Assembly (NCBI RefSeq): GCF_029167205.1
Contig: NZ_JARFPL010000011.1
Span: 1-64,000 of the forward strand
Reading direction: 5' to 3'
DNA length: 64,000 nucleotides
DNA from: Methanocrinis alkalitolerans
GTDB taxonomy: Archaea > Halobacteriota > Methanosarcinia > Methanotrichales > Methanotrichaceae
The translations under genes and the position numbers were made by a program. The notes under the pieces were generated by a model. It saw only the letters and a program-made list of their open reading frames with translations, searched no databases and was not told the DNA's origin. Shown piece after piece: positions 15,480 through 23,700 of the stretch; position 1 is the first letter of the stretch, and the number at the start of each line of letters is the position of its first letter.

Positions 15480-16391
15480 TCAACGGCGCCTCCGCCCGAC
15501 CCAGGCCCACTGATCGTATATCCCGAGGTCGTCGGGGTTTGCCACCACCTCGCCGCACCATCCGGCGCAGTTCATGGCTTCTGCCACCATCTTTGCCTCC
15601 CTCTCGGTGTAGGTGGTGTAGATGACGAGATCCTTCGCCAGCTCCGCCGAGGAGGTGAGGATATCCTTCCAGAGGGGCCAGTTGACGGCGTCTATGAGCC
15701 CCACCATGAACCCCACCACAGCGTCGAATTTCCGGGGGGAGATGAACCGGCTCAAGAGGCGGGCGTCCAGGACCATCGCCCTTGTCGGGTCCAGGTGCCC
15801 AGACTTCAAACCCAAGCAGATCTCGCAGCTGTCCAGGTCCACGGTCCAGGGGCGAAACCCCAGGGACTTCAGGGTCTGGGTGGCCATCCCGCTCCCGCAG
15901 CAAATCTCCAGGACCTCGCCTCCTCTGGGAAGATGCGGTCTCAGGAACCTTTCCAGGCTCGCCTCCCTCTCGGGGACGAAGAGGGGGGGGCTTCTGACGG
16001 GGCAGCTCTCGCAGAATAGCTCCTCTTTGAGGGCGAAAGACAGCCACTCCACCAGCGCTTCCAAGAACTTCTCCTCCTGGGCCCTGACGACCTTGGAGGC
16101 TGAGCCTTTGGGAAGGGCGCCGAAGAGCTCGATCTCACCATAGCGGTCCGTTAAGAGGAGCCAGAGATCTGTCGGCTCTCTGATCTTCAGGGCGACTCCC
16201 AGGAGGGCACCGTCGTCCCCCCCCTCATCGCGTCCATCCCCCACCTCCCTTATCTCTATCGACTCCCTCAGACCCTCCCCCGACTCCAGGACCTCCATCG
16301 TCACCGGGAGGGCGATCAGGTCGGCGAGGCACTCTTCGGCCAAGAAGACCTCTTCTCGGGGGTCGATATTCAATATCTGATGGATCAGCAC
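15480..16391 (-). CDS. Class I SAM-dependent methyltransferase
   Basis: This 303-residue protein has a methyltransferase core in its C-terminal half: motif I VLEICCGSGMATQTLKSLGF near residues 178-197, the acidic residue of motif II in WTVDLDSCEICLGLKSG, and a later VVGFMVGLIDAVNW segment. The N-terminal 170 residues form an additional domain with a cysteine pair (LFCESCPVRSPP). With the two cysteines in EICCGS and DSCEIC, these could bind metal. It heads the operon that encodes the 48-residue peptide and the ThiS-like protein. Its start at 16391 faces mutS5 across 82 bases. The substrate is unknown. Confidence 0.75.
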   Translation of the reverse strand: MLIHQILNIDPREEVFLAEECLADLIALPVTMEVLESGEGLRESIEIREVGDGRDEGGDDGALLGVALKIREPTDLWLLLTDRYGEIELFGALPKGSASKVVRAQEEKFLEALVEWLSFALKEELFCESCPVRSPPLFVPEREASLERFLRPHLPRGGEVLEICCGSGMATQTLKSLGFRPWTVDLDSCEICLGLKSGHLDPTRAMVLDARLLSRFISPRKFDAVVGFMVGLIDAVNWPLWKDILTSSAELAKDLVIYTTYTEREAKMVAEAMNCAGWCGEVVANPDDLGIYDQWAWVGRRRR

Positions 16392-16473
16392 GATAGATAG
16401 GTTCCGAGGGGGGAGATAATAAGGTTTCTTTCGGGGAAACGGCTATATCGTCTCCCATCGACTCTGGTAAGGT

Positions 16474-18492
16474 TTGAGGCTGATAGACGTTCCAGGGGTG
16501 GGCGCCAAGCTGAATGAGAGGCTCGCGGCCCACTACGGAGATGAGGATTCTGCTCTTGAGGCTCTGCTGAGAGGGGATGTGGCGGGGCTTCAGGGGATGA
16601 GGGGGATGAGCCAACGCCAGGCGGTCGCCCTAGTCCAGAGGGCGAGAGGGGCGGTCTACTCAGTCAAACCCACAGACTTTCTCGTCACCGAGGAGGCGGT
16701 CCGGATCTATGACTCCCTGATGGAGCTTTTGACGAGCCAGGCCCATACCGACCGGGCTCGAGAGAAGCTGGCAACTTATTTCCCCTCGTCATCCCGAAAT
16801 ATGGTGGATGAGAACAGAAGGTTTGCAGAATCTGCCATCACCTCGGCTTCGCTCCTGGCGGGCTGCGACCTATCCGTCCACCTCTCCAGGATCAAGCCCC
16901 TTCGAAAAGAGGCGGCTGCGAGGGTGAGGAACCGGGCGGTCGCCGTCGACTCTCCCTCCGCCATCAGGGCTTTGAAGGAGCGTGGGGTCGATAGAGCCAT
17001 CGACGTCCACCTCGTCGAGAGCCTGAGGGAGCTGAGGGACCTGGCCCAGGGGTACGATCGCGTCACCCTCCTGGGCGGTTCCATCGACAGTTTCGCCCTC
17101 CCCGAGATCGAGGAGGCGGAGAGCGACGAGGACTGGTACCTCGTCCCTGAACGGGTCCTCCGCCGATACCAGGAGAACGGCCCCATCCTGGAGGCGATGG
17201 TGGAGGCGGCCGAGGTGCTGGCGGAATCCAAAGTCGCCTCCTTCGAAGGCCTCGACGACCTCTCAGAGCGGCTCGCGAGGCTGAAGGTCGACGAAGACCC
17301 CGAGCTCCTCCGCCTCGACAGGATCATCGCCGAGGCGGAGGGGAGGGTGGCGGAGGCGGTGGGGTGGGGGAACGCCGAATTGAAGAAGAGGATGGAGCGC
17401 TTCTCCCTCACCCTCGCCGGGGACGACCTCCTCTCCGCCCTGGGGCGGGGAGGAGACCTGCGGGACGTCTTCAAGTCGAGGATGGGGGAGACCTTCAACG
17501 AGGTCCTGAAGGAGGCGAGGGATATGGCCTCCACCGATCTGGAGATGAAGGGGGCTGAGAGGGCGAGCCTCGAGGAGATCATCCCGCAGGAGGTGAGGTA
17601 TCCCCTGGAAGAGGATCGGGAGGCTCTCATCCGTTTCGTCCAGGAGGTGCGCAAGAGGGCGGAGGCGAAGAGGCTGAACTCCCTCAGGGATCTGGCGAGG
17701 GAGCTCGCCGGAAGGTGGAGCTTCGTCGAGGCTCTCCACGAGGAGCTGCTGGAGTTCGACGTCGGATACTCCCTAGGCACCTTCGCCCTGGAGAGGGGGC
17801 TTCTCATGCCGACGTTCGCGGAGGAGGGGTGCGTCGGATTTATTGAAGGGAGGAACCTCTTCCTCCAGGATCCCGAGCCGGTCAGCTACTCCGTCGGTCC
17901 GACGGGGCTCGTCGAGGCGGAGGAGAGGACGGCGATCCTCAGCGGCGTCAACTCCGGCGGCAAGACGACGCTCCTGGAGCTGGTGGCCCAGGTGGTGATC
18001 CTGGCACATATGGGCTTTCCGGTGCCTGCGGCCGCATGTCGCATCACCATCTTCGATAGCCTCTACTACTTCGGAAAGAGCCGGGGAACCCTGGGGGCGG
18101 GGGCCTTCGAGGCGACGATGAGGAAGTTCTCAGTCCTCGCCGGCGGGGGGAGGAAGATAGTCCTGGCGGACGAGCTGGAGGCGATAACCGAGCCCGGAGC
18201 CTCCGCCAAGATCATAGCCTCCCTCTTAGACGAGCTGTCGAGGGGCGGGTCGGTGGCCATCTTCGTCAGCCACCTCGCCGAAGACGTGGCGAGGTTCTCC
18301 GAAGAGGATCTGAGGATCGACGGGATCGATGCCCTGGGGCTCGACGAAGACGGCGAGCTGATCGTCGACAGAACCCCCGTTTATTATCGGCTGGCCAAGA
18401 GCACCCCGGAGCTGATAATCGAGAGGCTCGCCCGGACCTCTGAAGGAGAGGAGAGGGAGTTTTACTCGAGGCTCCTCTCCAAGTTCCGGTGA
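16474..18492 (+). CDS. MutS5-type DNA-binding ATPase with N-terminal HhH
   Basis: This 672-residue archaeal MutS homologue has no mismatch-recognition domain I. The first 60 residues are a helix-hairpin-helix (LIDVPGVGAKLNERLAAHYG and GMRGMSQRQAVALVQRA). A long helical lever/clamp region spans about 100-420. The ATPase has Walker A GVNSGGKTTLLELVAQV near 488-504, Walker B KIVLADELEAITEPGASAK, and the helix ending SVAIFVSHLAEDVARF. Archaeal MutS5 proteins of this layout are implicated in binding branched or double-stranded DNA. The start is TTG at 16474 after TAAGG. It is encoded divergently from the methyltransferase. A true mismatch-repair role is unlikely without domain I. Confidence 0.85.
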   Translation: MRLIDVPGVGAKLNERLAAHYGDEDSALEALLRGDVAGLQGMRGMSQRQAVALVQRARGAVYSVKPTDFLVTEEAVRIYDSLMELLTSQAHTDRAREKLATYFPSSSRNMVDENRRFAESAITSASLLAGCDLSVHLSRIKPLRKEAAARVRNRAVAVDSPSAIRALKERGVDRAIDVHLVESLRELRDLAQGYDRVTLLGGSIDSFALPEIEEAESDEDWYLVPERVLRRYQENGPILEAMVEAAEVLAESKVASFEGLDDLSERLARLKVDEDPELLRLDRIIAEAEGRVAEAVGWGNAELKKRMERFSLTLAGDDLLSALGRGGDLRDVFKSRMGETFNEVLKEARDMASTDLEMKGAERASLEEIIPQEVRYPLEEDREALIRFVQEVRKRAEAKRLNSLRDLARELAGRWSFVEALHEELLEFDVGYSLGTFALERGLLMPTFAEEGCVGFIEGRNLFLQDPEPVSYSVGPTGLVEAEERTAILSGVNSGGKTTLLELVAQVVILAHMGFPVPAAACRITIFDSLYYFGKSRGTLGAGAFEATMRKFSVLAGGGRKIVLADELEAITEPGASAKIIASLLDELSRGGSVAIFVSHLAEDVARFSEEDLRIDGIDALGLDEDGELIVDRTPVYYRLAKSTPELIIERLARTSEGEEREFYSRLLSKFR

Positions 18493-18523
18493 ATTTTTAT
18501 ACCGGCAGGATAATTTATATCCC

Positions 18524-18739
18524 ATGGTCGCCACTTACCATCTGGAGATCTGGCAGATCGTAGTAATCTGCATCCTCTTGCTTCCGCTCTTCTTCATCGC
18601 CAACTACGTCGTAGTGACGAAGATGGTCCGGGAGAGGAAGATCCGGGAGGAGAGGGTGGACCGGTTCGTCGCCGCCAGCGTCGCGAGGGATATGAGCCCC
18701 GAGAACAGGTCGAAACCGCGTCCCAGGAGAAGGTTCTGA
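18524..18739 (+). CDS. Small single-span membrane protein
   Basis: This 71-residue protein has one transmembrane helix (QIVVICILLLPLFFIANYVVV) near residues 11-31. A strongly basic cytoplasmic tail follows (TKMVRERKIREERVDRF and PRPRRRF). No family is recognised. It lies 31 bases after mutS5, with a TATA-like TAATTTATATCC (18510-18521) just upstream that could give a very short leader. The basic tail could bind nucleic acid or anionic lipid; this is only a guess. Confidence 0.6.
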   Translation: MVATYHLEIWQIVVICILLLPLFFIANYVVVTKMVRERKIREERVDRFVAASVARDMSPENRSKPRPRRRF

Positions 18740-18919
18740 GACGGTCGCCCCATGGATCCTCTCAGCCCACCTGGGGTCGCTTTCTGCGATCTGGCTCTCT
18801 CATCGGTTTCTTGAACGGTCCTGGCAGAGGTGGAGGCGAGGGGCACGGCGCGGCGCATCGGCTCGATCCCGCCGCCGCGTCTCTTGACGGCCTCGATGGA
18901 ATTTGAAGGGGTGTGGTTC

Positions 18920-19171
18920 ATGTCTGAAGATATAGAGAAGATGGAAGGGAAGGATAGGAAGGAGAAGAAGGAGAAGAAGATGGTGGAGGTCTGCCCCGTC
19001 TGCGGCAGCTCCGAGCTCTACTATGAGACCGGGGGCGCCATCGGGAAGGTCTACCACTGCAAGGACTGCAACTACATCGGAGCGCTGGTGGTGGAGGCGG
19101 ACGAGGAGATGGTCGAGGCGATAAAGGAGGAGTACGGGCGGGGGAAGAAGGGGAGAGAGGTGGAAGATTAA
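18920..19171 (+). CDS. Zinc-ribbon protein
   Basis: The 83-residue form begins at the ATG at 18920, which has a ribosome site GAAGGGG eight bases upstream; the frame is open to 18830 without support. A charged N-terminus leads to a four-cysteine zinc ribbon, CPVCGSSELYYETGGAIGKV then YHCKDCNYIG, with CxxC pairs 22 residues apart. The tail is acidic then basic. Zinc ribbons of this kind occur in small archaeal proteins that contact RNA polymerase, ribosomes or other complexes. The partner is not evident from neighbours. Confidence 0.75.
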   Translation: MSEDIEKMEGKDRKEKKEKKMVEVCPVCGSSELYYETGGAIGKVYHCKDCNYIGALVVEADEEMVEAIKEEYGRGKKGREVED

Positions 19172-19491
19172 AGTGGCTCTTCGCTATTTTCATGGGGGCG
19201 ACTTCAAGATAGCGATAAGCGGACTCAATCATGAAAATACCTCCCTGGGTCCTGCCTCTAAGGCGATTGGTAGCGATATCGTTCATGACGCACCTGATTT
19301 TCGGCAATCATGAAGTTGTTACGGCCGGTCCACAGGATTTGCGATCCCTTAAATTTACCGACACAAAACAGCGAAGGGCCACACACAGGACGATGAATAC
19401 GGAGAGGATCGTAAGATCTCCTCCAGGCTTCTCAGGATCGGATCGGAGTGGGGGAGTGGCCATCCCATCTCCTCCCCCGGCGCCTCCGCCA
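19172..19491. other. Gap with no recognisable gene
   Basis: Between the zinc-ribbon gene and the convergent secreted repeat protein I find no frame with family resemblance. A plus-strand open frame from 19231 runs into the antisense of the next gene and has no ribosome site. No terminator-like hairpin with a T-run stands out. Confidence 0.4.
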
Positions 19492-20064
19492 TCAACTCTG
19501 CCCCGCCGCCTGGAGAGACCCGATTATGATGGTGTTGTGGTGACCTCCCAGGATCAGGCCGCTCGCCTCTGCCAGCTGGACGAGGTCGCTGGTGGCGGAG
19601 CCGTCCGTCCAGCCGATCTGGGAGGCTTCGAAGATTATCGTATTGTGGTGGCCAGCGTCGATCTGGCCCGTCATCGACGAAGCCTGGATGAGGCTTCCGG
19701 AGGCGGCTCCGCCAGAGGCAGCGATCTGGCTGCTTTCTAGGACGATCGAGTTGTGATGGCCTCCGGGGATCCGGCCGTCGAGGCCTGCTGCCTCTCCCTC
19801 CTGGACCTGCTGCACCCCCTGGCCAGCGCCGACGGCCGCCGCCCATCCGGGGGCCCCGCCCGTCGTCGGCCCGCTTTCACCCCCGGCCTTCTTGATCTGG
19901 CCGTAGGGTACGTCGTTCTTCCACTTGGCCATCACAAAATCTCCGACTGCGGAGTTCTCTTGGCCGGCTGGCGCAGCACCTGTCGCTGGCGGCTTCCCGG
20001 AGACGGCCGTCGCCGATCCGAAGATCAGGACCGCCGCCACTAAAAGTACCAGATATATCCTCAT
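19492..20064 (-). CDS. Secreted protein with three 36-residue GHHN repeats
   Basis: The 190-residue protein has a signal peptide (IYLVLLVAAVLIFGSATAVSG). A low-complexity Gly/Ala/Gln region to about residue 95 is followed by three repeats whose GHHN motifs start at residues 102, 138 and 174, exactly 36 apart. Each repeat reads like GHHN-S/T-I-V/I-x-x-x-S-x-Q, followed in the first two by a Gly/Ser turn region and S-x-L-I/V-Q. Regular Asn, Gln and Ser ladders with alternating hydrophobics suggest a beta-solenoid or amyloid-like fold, loosely like curlin repeats, although the spacing differs. The third repeat is truncated. Function may be adhesion or sheath/surface structure. Confidence 0.7.
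   Translation of the reverse strand: MRIYLVLLVAAVLIFGSATAVSGKPPATGAAPAGQENSAVGDFVMAKWKNDVPYGQIKKAGGESGPTTGGAPGWAAAVGAGQGVQQVQEGEAAGLDGRIPGGHHNSIVLESSQIAASGGAASGSLIQASSMTGQIDAGHHNTIIFEASQIGWTDGSATSDLVQLAEASGLILGGHHNTIIIGSLQAAGQS
19495..19761 (-). repeat. Coding tandem repeat, 108-bp period (36 residues)
   Basis: Two full repeats and one partial repeat within the secreted protein, each beginning with codons for GHHN. Repeat similarity is clear at protein level (HHNSIVLESSQIA, HHNTIIFEASQIG, HHNTIIIGSLQAA). Confidence 0.7.
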
Positions 20065-20108
20065 ATCTAACCCCCAATACTCTCAGGGTTTCCCCAAACC
20101 CCTCAAGC

Positions 20109-20125
20109 GCGAGAGGTACTCTCGC
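20109..20125. promoter_or_regulatory. Palindrome in the promoter/leader of the GHHN protein
   Basis: GCGAGAG at 20109-20115 and CTCTCGC at 20119-20125 flank GTA. On the minus strand a TATA-like CTATATACCC lies about 15-25 bases upstream, so the palindrome would sit at or near the transcription start. It could be an operator or a leader hairpin. Confidence 0.4.
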
Positions 20126-20194
20126 CTTCTGCGGGTATATAGCTGCCGATCTCTCATGAGGGGGCCCGCCCTGCCTCTGTAACTGAAGGAAGGG

Positions 20195-21577
20195 TCACTC
20201 CTCCTTCCTCACCCGCCCCCTCGCGAGGGACGCGAAGATCCCGACGACGCAGAGGACTACGAAGACGGAGAGGACGGCCGTCACCGCCTCCATAAACTGC
20301 GGATAGACCTCCGGGGTCACCTGGACCCTGCCCATGAAGACCGATAGGGCCGTCATGGCGATGGCCATGGAGGTCATCATCCCCAGGGACCTCATCGTCC
20401 CCACCATCCCCGAGGCGACGCCGTAGTCCCTCTTCTCTACAGAGCTCATGATGGCGTTGGTATTCGGCGACGAGAAGAAGGCGAAGCCCGTCCCCAGGAG
20501 GGCGAGGACGGCTATGATGAAGCCGACTCCGGTCTCGGCGTCGAGGCCCAGGGCGAGGAGGAGGAGCCCCACCGCCGTCAGGGCCATCCCGCCGGAGGCG
20601 ACGACCTGGGCCTCCATCCGGTCGGAGAGCCTCCCCGCCCAGGGGGAGAGGACGGTCTGGACTGCAGGCTGGGCCACCAGGACGAGCCCGGCGTAGAGGG
20701 GGGAGAGCCCCTTGACCGTCTGCAGGTAAAGGGTGAGGACGAAGGCGACGGCGAAGGTCGCCCCGTAGCTGATCAGGGCCGCCAGGTTTGAGAGGGCGAA
20801 GACCCGGTTCTCCCGGAATATCCGGACGTTGAGGACGGGGCTATCGCTCTTCAGCTCCACCAGGGCGAAGGCGGCGATCCCCGCGAGGCCGAGGGCGAGG
20901 AAGGCCGCCCCGCTGGCCGACGGCAGGGAGGTGAGGCCGTAGATCGTAGAGACGAGGGCGAGGGCGTAGATGACCGAGCCGAGGCCGTCGAACCTCTCCC
21001 CGGCGGCCTCGATCCACTCCCCCTTCAGCCTTCGGACCGTCAGGAGGACGACCAATATGCCCAGGGGGACGTTCAGGAGGAATATGGACCTCCATCCCAG
21101 GTACTCGGTGAGGATCCCCCCGAGGAAGGGGCCCAGGGATAGGCCGAGGTAGACGGCGGTGACGTTGATCCCCAGGGCTCTGCCCCTCTCTCCTGGGGGG
21201 AAGACGGAGGTGAGGAGGGCTACGGACGTCCCGAAGATCATGGAGCTTCCCATCCCCTGGAAGAACCGGAAGAGTATCAGGGCGGAGCCGGAACTGGGGA
21301 AGGCGCAGAAGAGGGACGATAAGGCGAAGACCGCCATCCCCAGGGTGAAGAACCTCTTCCTCCCCCAAATGTCGGCGGCCCTCCCCAGGGGTACCATGAA
21401 TACCGCCATCGCCAGGAGGTGGGCGGTCACCACCCACCCCAGGAGGACGGCGTCCATCCCAAACTCCGTCCCGATGGGAGGGAGGGCGACGTTGATCGCC
21501 GAGTTCGCGAAGGCCGGGAGGAAGGCCGCCACCGTGGCGATGAAGAGGACGCTTTTTTTGCTCTCGGCTTCGCTCAT
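20195..21577 (-). CDS. MFS drug/solute exporter, 14-TM DHA2 type
   Basis: This major facilitator of about 460 residues (471 from an upstream ATG at 21610) has about 14 hydrophobic helices. Typical features are AINVALPPIGTEFGMDAVLL in helix 1, the motif A-like loop GRAADIWGRKRFF, and the antiporter-like segment SVFPPGERGRALGINVTAVY followed by SLGPFLGGILTEYLGWRSIF. These match the EmrB/QacA group, which exports drugs or amphiphiles using the proton gradient. The substrate cannot be predicted. I prefer the ATG at 21577 (MSEAESKKS) because the first helix starts soon after. Confidence 0.88.
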   Translation of the reverse strand: MSEAESKKSVLFIATVAAFLPAFANSAINVALPPIGTEFGMDAVLLGWVVTAHLLAMAVFMVPLGRAADIWGRKRFFTLGMAVFALSSLFCAFPSSGSALILFRFFQGMGSSMIFGTSVALLTSVFPPGERGRALGINVTAVYLGLSLGPFLGGILTEYLGWRSIFLLNVPLGILVVLLTVRRLKGEWIEAAGERFDGLGSVIYALALVSTIYGLTSLPSASGAAFLALGLAGIAAFALVELKSDSPVLNVRIFRENRVFALSNLAALISYGATFAVAFVLTLYLQTVKGLSPLYAGLVLVAQPAVQTVLSPWAGRLSDRMEAQVVASGGMALTAVGLLLLALGLDAETGVGFIIAVLALLGTGFAFFSSPNTNAIMSSVEKRDYGVASGMVGTMRSLGMMTSMAIAMTALSVFMGRVQVTPEVYPQFMEAVTAVLSVFVVLCVVGIFASLARGRVRKEE

Positions 21578-21795
21578 CAATCCCAAAAATGGCGAGGGGA
21601 TATTTACCATCTCCCCTCGACGGAGGATGCGCCGCCGCCTACGGCGGTGGCGGCCCAGATGATGCCAAAGGTGATGAGGGTGGCTTTTGGAGTGGGGGCG
21701 CGATGGTGAGGTGATGAGCTGCTGGGGTGGTGCCAGTTGGATGCGAAGGGTGGAATGGATAAATATAAATCACATACGAAATTAATATAATCGTC

Positions 21796-22395
21796 ATGAA
21801 GATCGTGGGAATATGTGGCAGCCCTCGGGAGAAGGCGACGGACCACGTCCTGAGGGAGGCGCTGAAGATGCTGGAGGAGAGGGGATTTTCCGCCTCTTTC
21901 TTCGGGGTCAGGGGCAAGAGAATCAGCCCCTGCCTCCACTGCGATTATTGTCTCTCAAACAAGGAGTGCAGGATAAAAGACGACATGTACGACCTCTACC
22001 CCCTCCTCCGGGACGCCGACGGTATCGTCTTTGCGACCCCCATCTACAACGGAGGCGTCTCCGCCCAGACTAAGGCGGTGATGGACCGGTGCCGGGCGCT
22101 GGTGGCCGCCGACTTCGACTTCTTCCGGGGGAAGGTCGGCATGGCGATCGCCGTCGGGGGGGACAGGATGGGGGGGCAGGAGCCGGCGATCCAGCAGATC
22201 ATAAACTTCTACGTCCTCAACGGAGCAGTCCCCGTCGGCGGCGGCTCCTTCGGCGCGAACCTCGGCGCCACCTTCTGGTCGAGGGACACTCTGGAGGGGG
22301 TCGTTGATGACGAGGAGGGGTGGAGGTCCCTCAGGAAGACCGTCCGGAGGTTCTCAGATCATCTGGGGGGCGCCGTCTCCGAAAAGGAAAGATAA
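21796..22395 (+). CDS. Iron-sulfur flavoprotein (Isf family)
   Basis: This 199-residue NADPH-dependent FMN-reductase-fold protein has an FMN phosphate loop at GICGSPREKATDHVL. The compact cluster motif CLHCDYCLSNKEC (C-x2-C-x2-C-x5-C, residues about 48-60) follows, and ATPIYNGGVSAQTKAVMDR contacts the flavin. In Methanosarcina, Isf takes electrons from ferredoxin and has been linked to detoxifying O2 or H2O2. The gene directly precedes an archaeoflavoprotein gene (22426), an arrangement that suggests an electron-transfer pair. AT-rich sequence at 21758-21790 gives TATA candidates. Confidence 0.88.
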   Translation: MKIVGICGSPREKATDHVLREALKMLEERGFSASFFGVRGKRISPCLHCDYCLSNKECRIKDDMYDLYPLLRDADGIVFATPIYNGGVSAQTKAVMDRCRALVAADFDFFRGKVGMAIAVGGDRMGGQEPAIQQIINFYVLNGAVPVGGGSFGANLGATFWSRDTLEGVVDDEEGWRSLRKTVRRFSDHLGGAVSEKER

Positions 22396-22425
22396 ATCAA
22401 TATGTGGATGGATAAAGGGGATATC

Positions 22426-22995
22426 ATGACCGATAAGAGGCCGAAGAAGAAGGTGGTCTGGGGGGTCACCGGCTCCGGCGACCGGATCCGGGAGACTGCC
22501 GAGGTGATGAAGGAGATGAGGCGCCAGTATGACGACGATGTGGAGATCAGGGTCTACATATCCAAGGCCGGAGACCAGGTCGTCAAGTACTACAAGCTCT
22601 TTCCCGAGCTGGAGGCGGAGTTCGACAAGATCTGGGTGGAGGCGAACGCCAACGCTCCCTTCCTCGCGGGGCAGGTCCAGATGGGGAGATTCGAGTTCAT
22701 GCTCATCGCGCCTGCCACCTCCAACACCGTCGCGAAGATATCCTTGCGGATCGCAGACACCATGCTCACCAATGCCGCCATCATGAGCCAGAAGGTCCTC
22801 CTCCCCCTCTACATAATGCCATCAGACTTTCGGGAGGGGGAGGTGACGACGAAGCTCCCCGACGGCAGAGACCTCTTGCTCGTCATAAGAAAGGAGGACG
22901 TCGAGCACGTCGAGAGGCTGGCGGCGATGGAGGGGGTCGGGATGCTGGAGCGACCCCAGGATATCCCGAAGTTATTCGAGGAGCATTTCGGCTGA
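22426..22995 (+). CDS. afpA: Archaeoflavoprotein AfpA-like flavoprotein
   Basis: The 189-residue flavoprotein starts at the ATG at 22426, with AAAGGGG five bases upstream; an ATG at 22402 is in frame but poorly placed. The fold is that of phosphopantothenoylcysteine decarboxylase-like FMN proteins: VVWGVTGSGDRIRETAEVMK, then FEFMLIAPATSNTVAKISLR and IADTMLTNAAIMSQK. In archaea this family includes AfpA, an FMN protein reduced by ferredoxin, and dihydromethanopterin reductases. The adjacency to Isf favours a ferredoxin-linked electron-transfer role. Confidence 0.8.
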   Translation: MTDKRPKKKVVWGVTGSGDRIRETAEVMKEMRRQYDDDVEIRVYISKAGDQVVKYYKLFPELEAEFDKIWVEANANAPFLAGQVQMGRFEFMLIAPATSNTVAKISLRIADTMLTNAAIMSQKVLLPLYIMPSDFREGEVTTKLPDGRDLLLVIRKEDVEHVERLAAMEGVGMLERPQDIPKLFEEHFG

Positions 22996-23144
22996 AGGAC
23001 GAAGGTCAGAACGCTGCCGCCACCCGCGCCGTCGGGCGAGATGTCTGGAATTTCGTCTGGCGGCGAATGGACCCCCCATCGTCCTCGCCAGCCGAATAAT
23101 GAGCTTTTAGAAGAGAAGAGTTACAGATCCTATGGTTTTCCGCG

Positions 23145-23534
23145 TCATGAGGACTTCAGCTCTTTGAGCCTTCCGATCTTCGTCATCACCTGTTCGGTCT
23201 CTGCCCTCTTGTTCGTCTCCAGGTAGTCGATGATGTCGTATAGCCCCTTCTTGAGCTTATAGATCCGATAGGGCCTCCCCTTCCCCGGGTTCTTCTCGTC
23301 CCTCTCGGCTATCCAGTCGAGCTTCCTTAGCTCCCTCATGGCTATGCTCACCTCGGGCTGCCGGAGATCCGACCCCATCTCGATCTCGCGAGAGGTGGCC
23401 TCGTCGACGCAGGCGAGATACGTCAAGACCTTCGCCACGTTCCTCTTGAGGCCGATCTTCATCAGTATCGAAGCGAACTCATCGCGTTCAACGTTCTGAG
23501 CGGGTAGCGAAACATTCCTCAATGCGGTCACCAT
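23145..23534 (-). CDS. Winged-helix transcription regulator (paralogue of 14686-15084)
   Basis: This 129-residue regulator shares architecture and key segments with the protein at 14686: ATSREIEMGSDLRQPEVSIAM, then RELRKLDWIAERDEKNPGKG and a GRPYRIYKL wing. The C-terminal helix (NKRAETEQVMTKIGRLKEL) probably dimerises. It is transcribed away from the broken alaX gene. A TATA-like ACTTATATATGG lies at about 23552-23563 on the minus strand. Targets are unknown; autoregulation or control of the divergent alaX/marker-8 transcript is plausible. Confidence 0.8.
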   Translation of the reverse strand: MVTALRNVSLPAQNVERDEFASILMKIGLKRNVAKVLTYLACVDEATSREIEMGSDLRQPEVSIAMRELRKLDWIAERDEKNPGKGRPYRIYKLKKGLYDIIDYLETNKRAETEQVMTKIGRLKELKSS

Positions 23535-23595
23535 TGGTCTGGTAGTTATAGATCCATATATAAGTTACGTTCAAAATAATTATATCCTAATCCGG

Positions 23596-23635
23596 ACCGG
23601 GCGAAGGTTATGCCCGGTTCGATTCCGAAGGATCG
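23596..23635. repeat. Two adjacent hairpins between the regulator and alaX
   Basis: The first hairpin has perfect 7-bp arms: ACCGGGC (23596-23602), nine-base loop, GCCCGGT (23612-23618). The second follows at 23620-23635: CGATTCC, GAA, GGATCG, with one bulged T. No T-run follows. They may be an operator, a leader structure or a relic. The TTCGATT between them resembles a tRNA T-loop, but no tRNA can be folded around it. Confidence 0.4.
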
Positions 23636-23700
23636 AAACTGATTTTACTGACCCTTACCCAGGAGAGCTCGATATAATATCAGGCTCATGAGGCGATCTC

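Noticed and set aside
16474..18492. Annotation as a canonical mismatch-repair MutS.
   Set aside because: The mismatch-recognition domain I is absent and an HhH domain takes its place, which fits MutS5 rather than MutS1.
19231..19740. Plus-strand open frame opposite the GHHN protein.
   Set aside because: Half of it is antisense to the repeat gene and it has no ribosome site or recognisable motif.
23612..23635. GGTTCGATTCC resembles a tRNA T-loop.
   Set aside because: The T-stem pairs at only three of five positions and no acceptor, D or anticodon arm can be folded around it.
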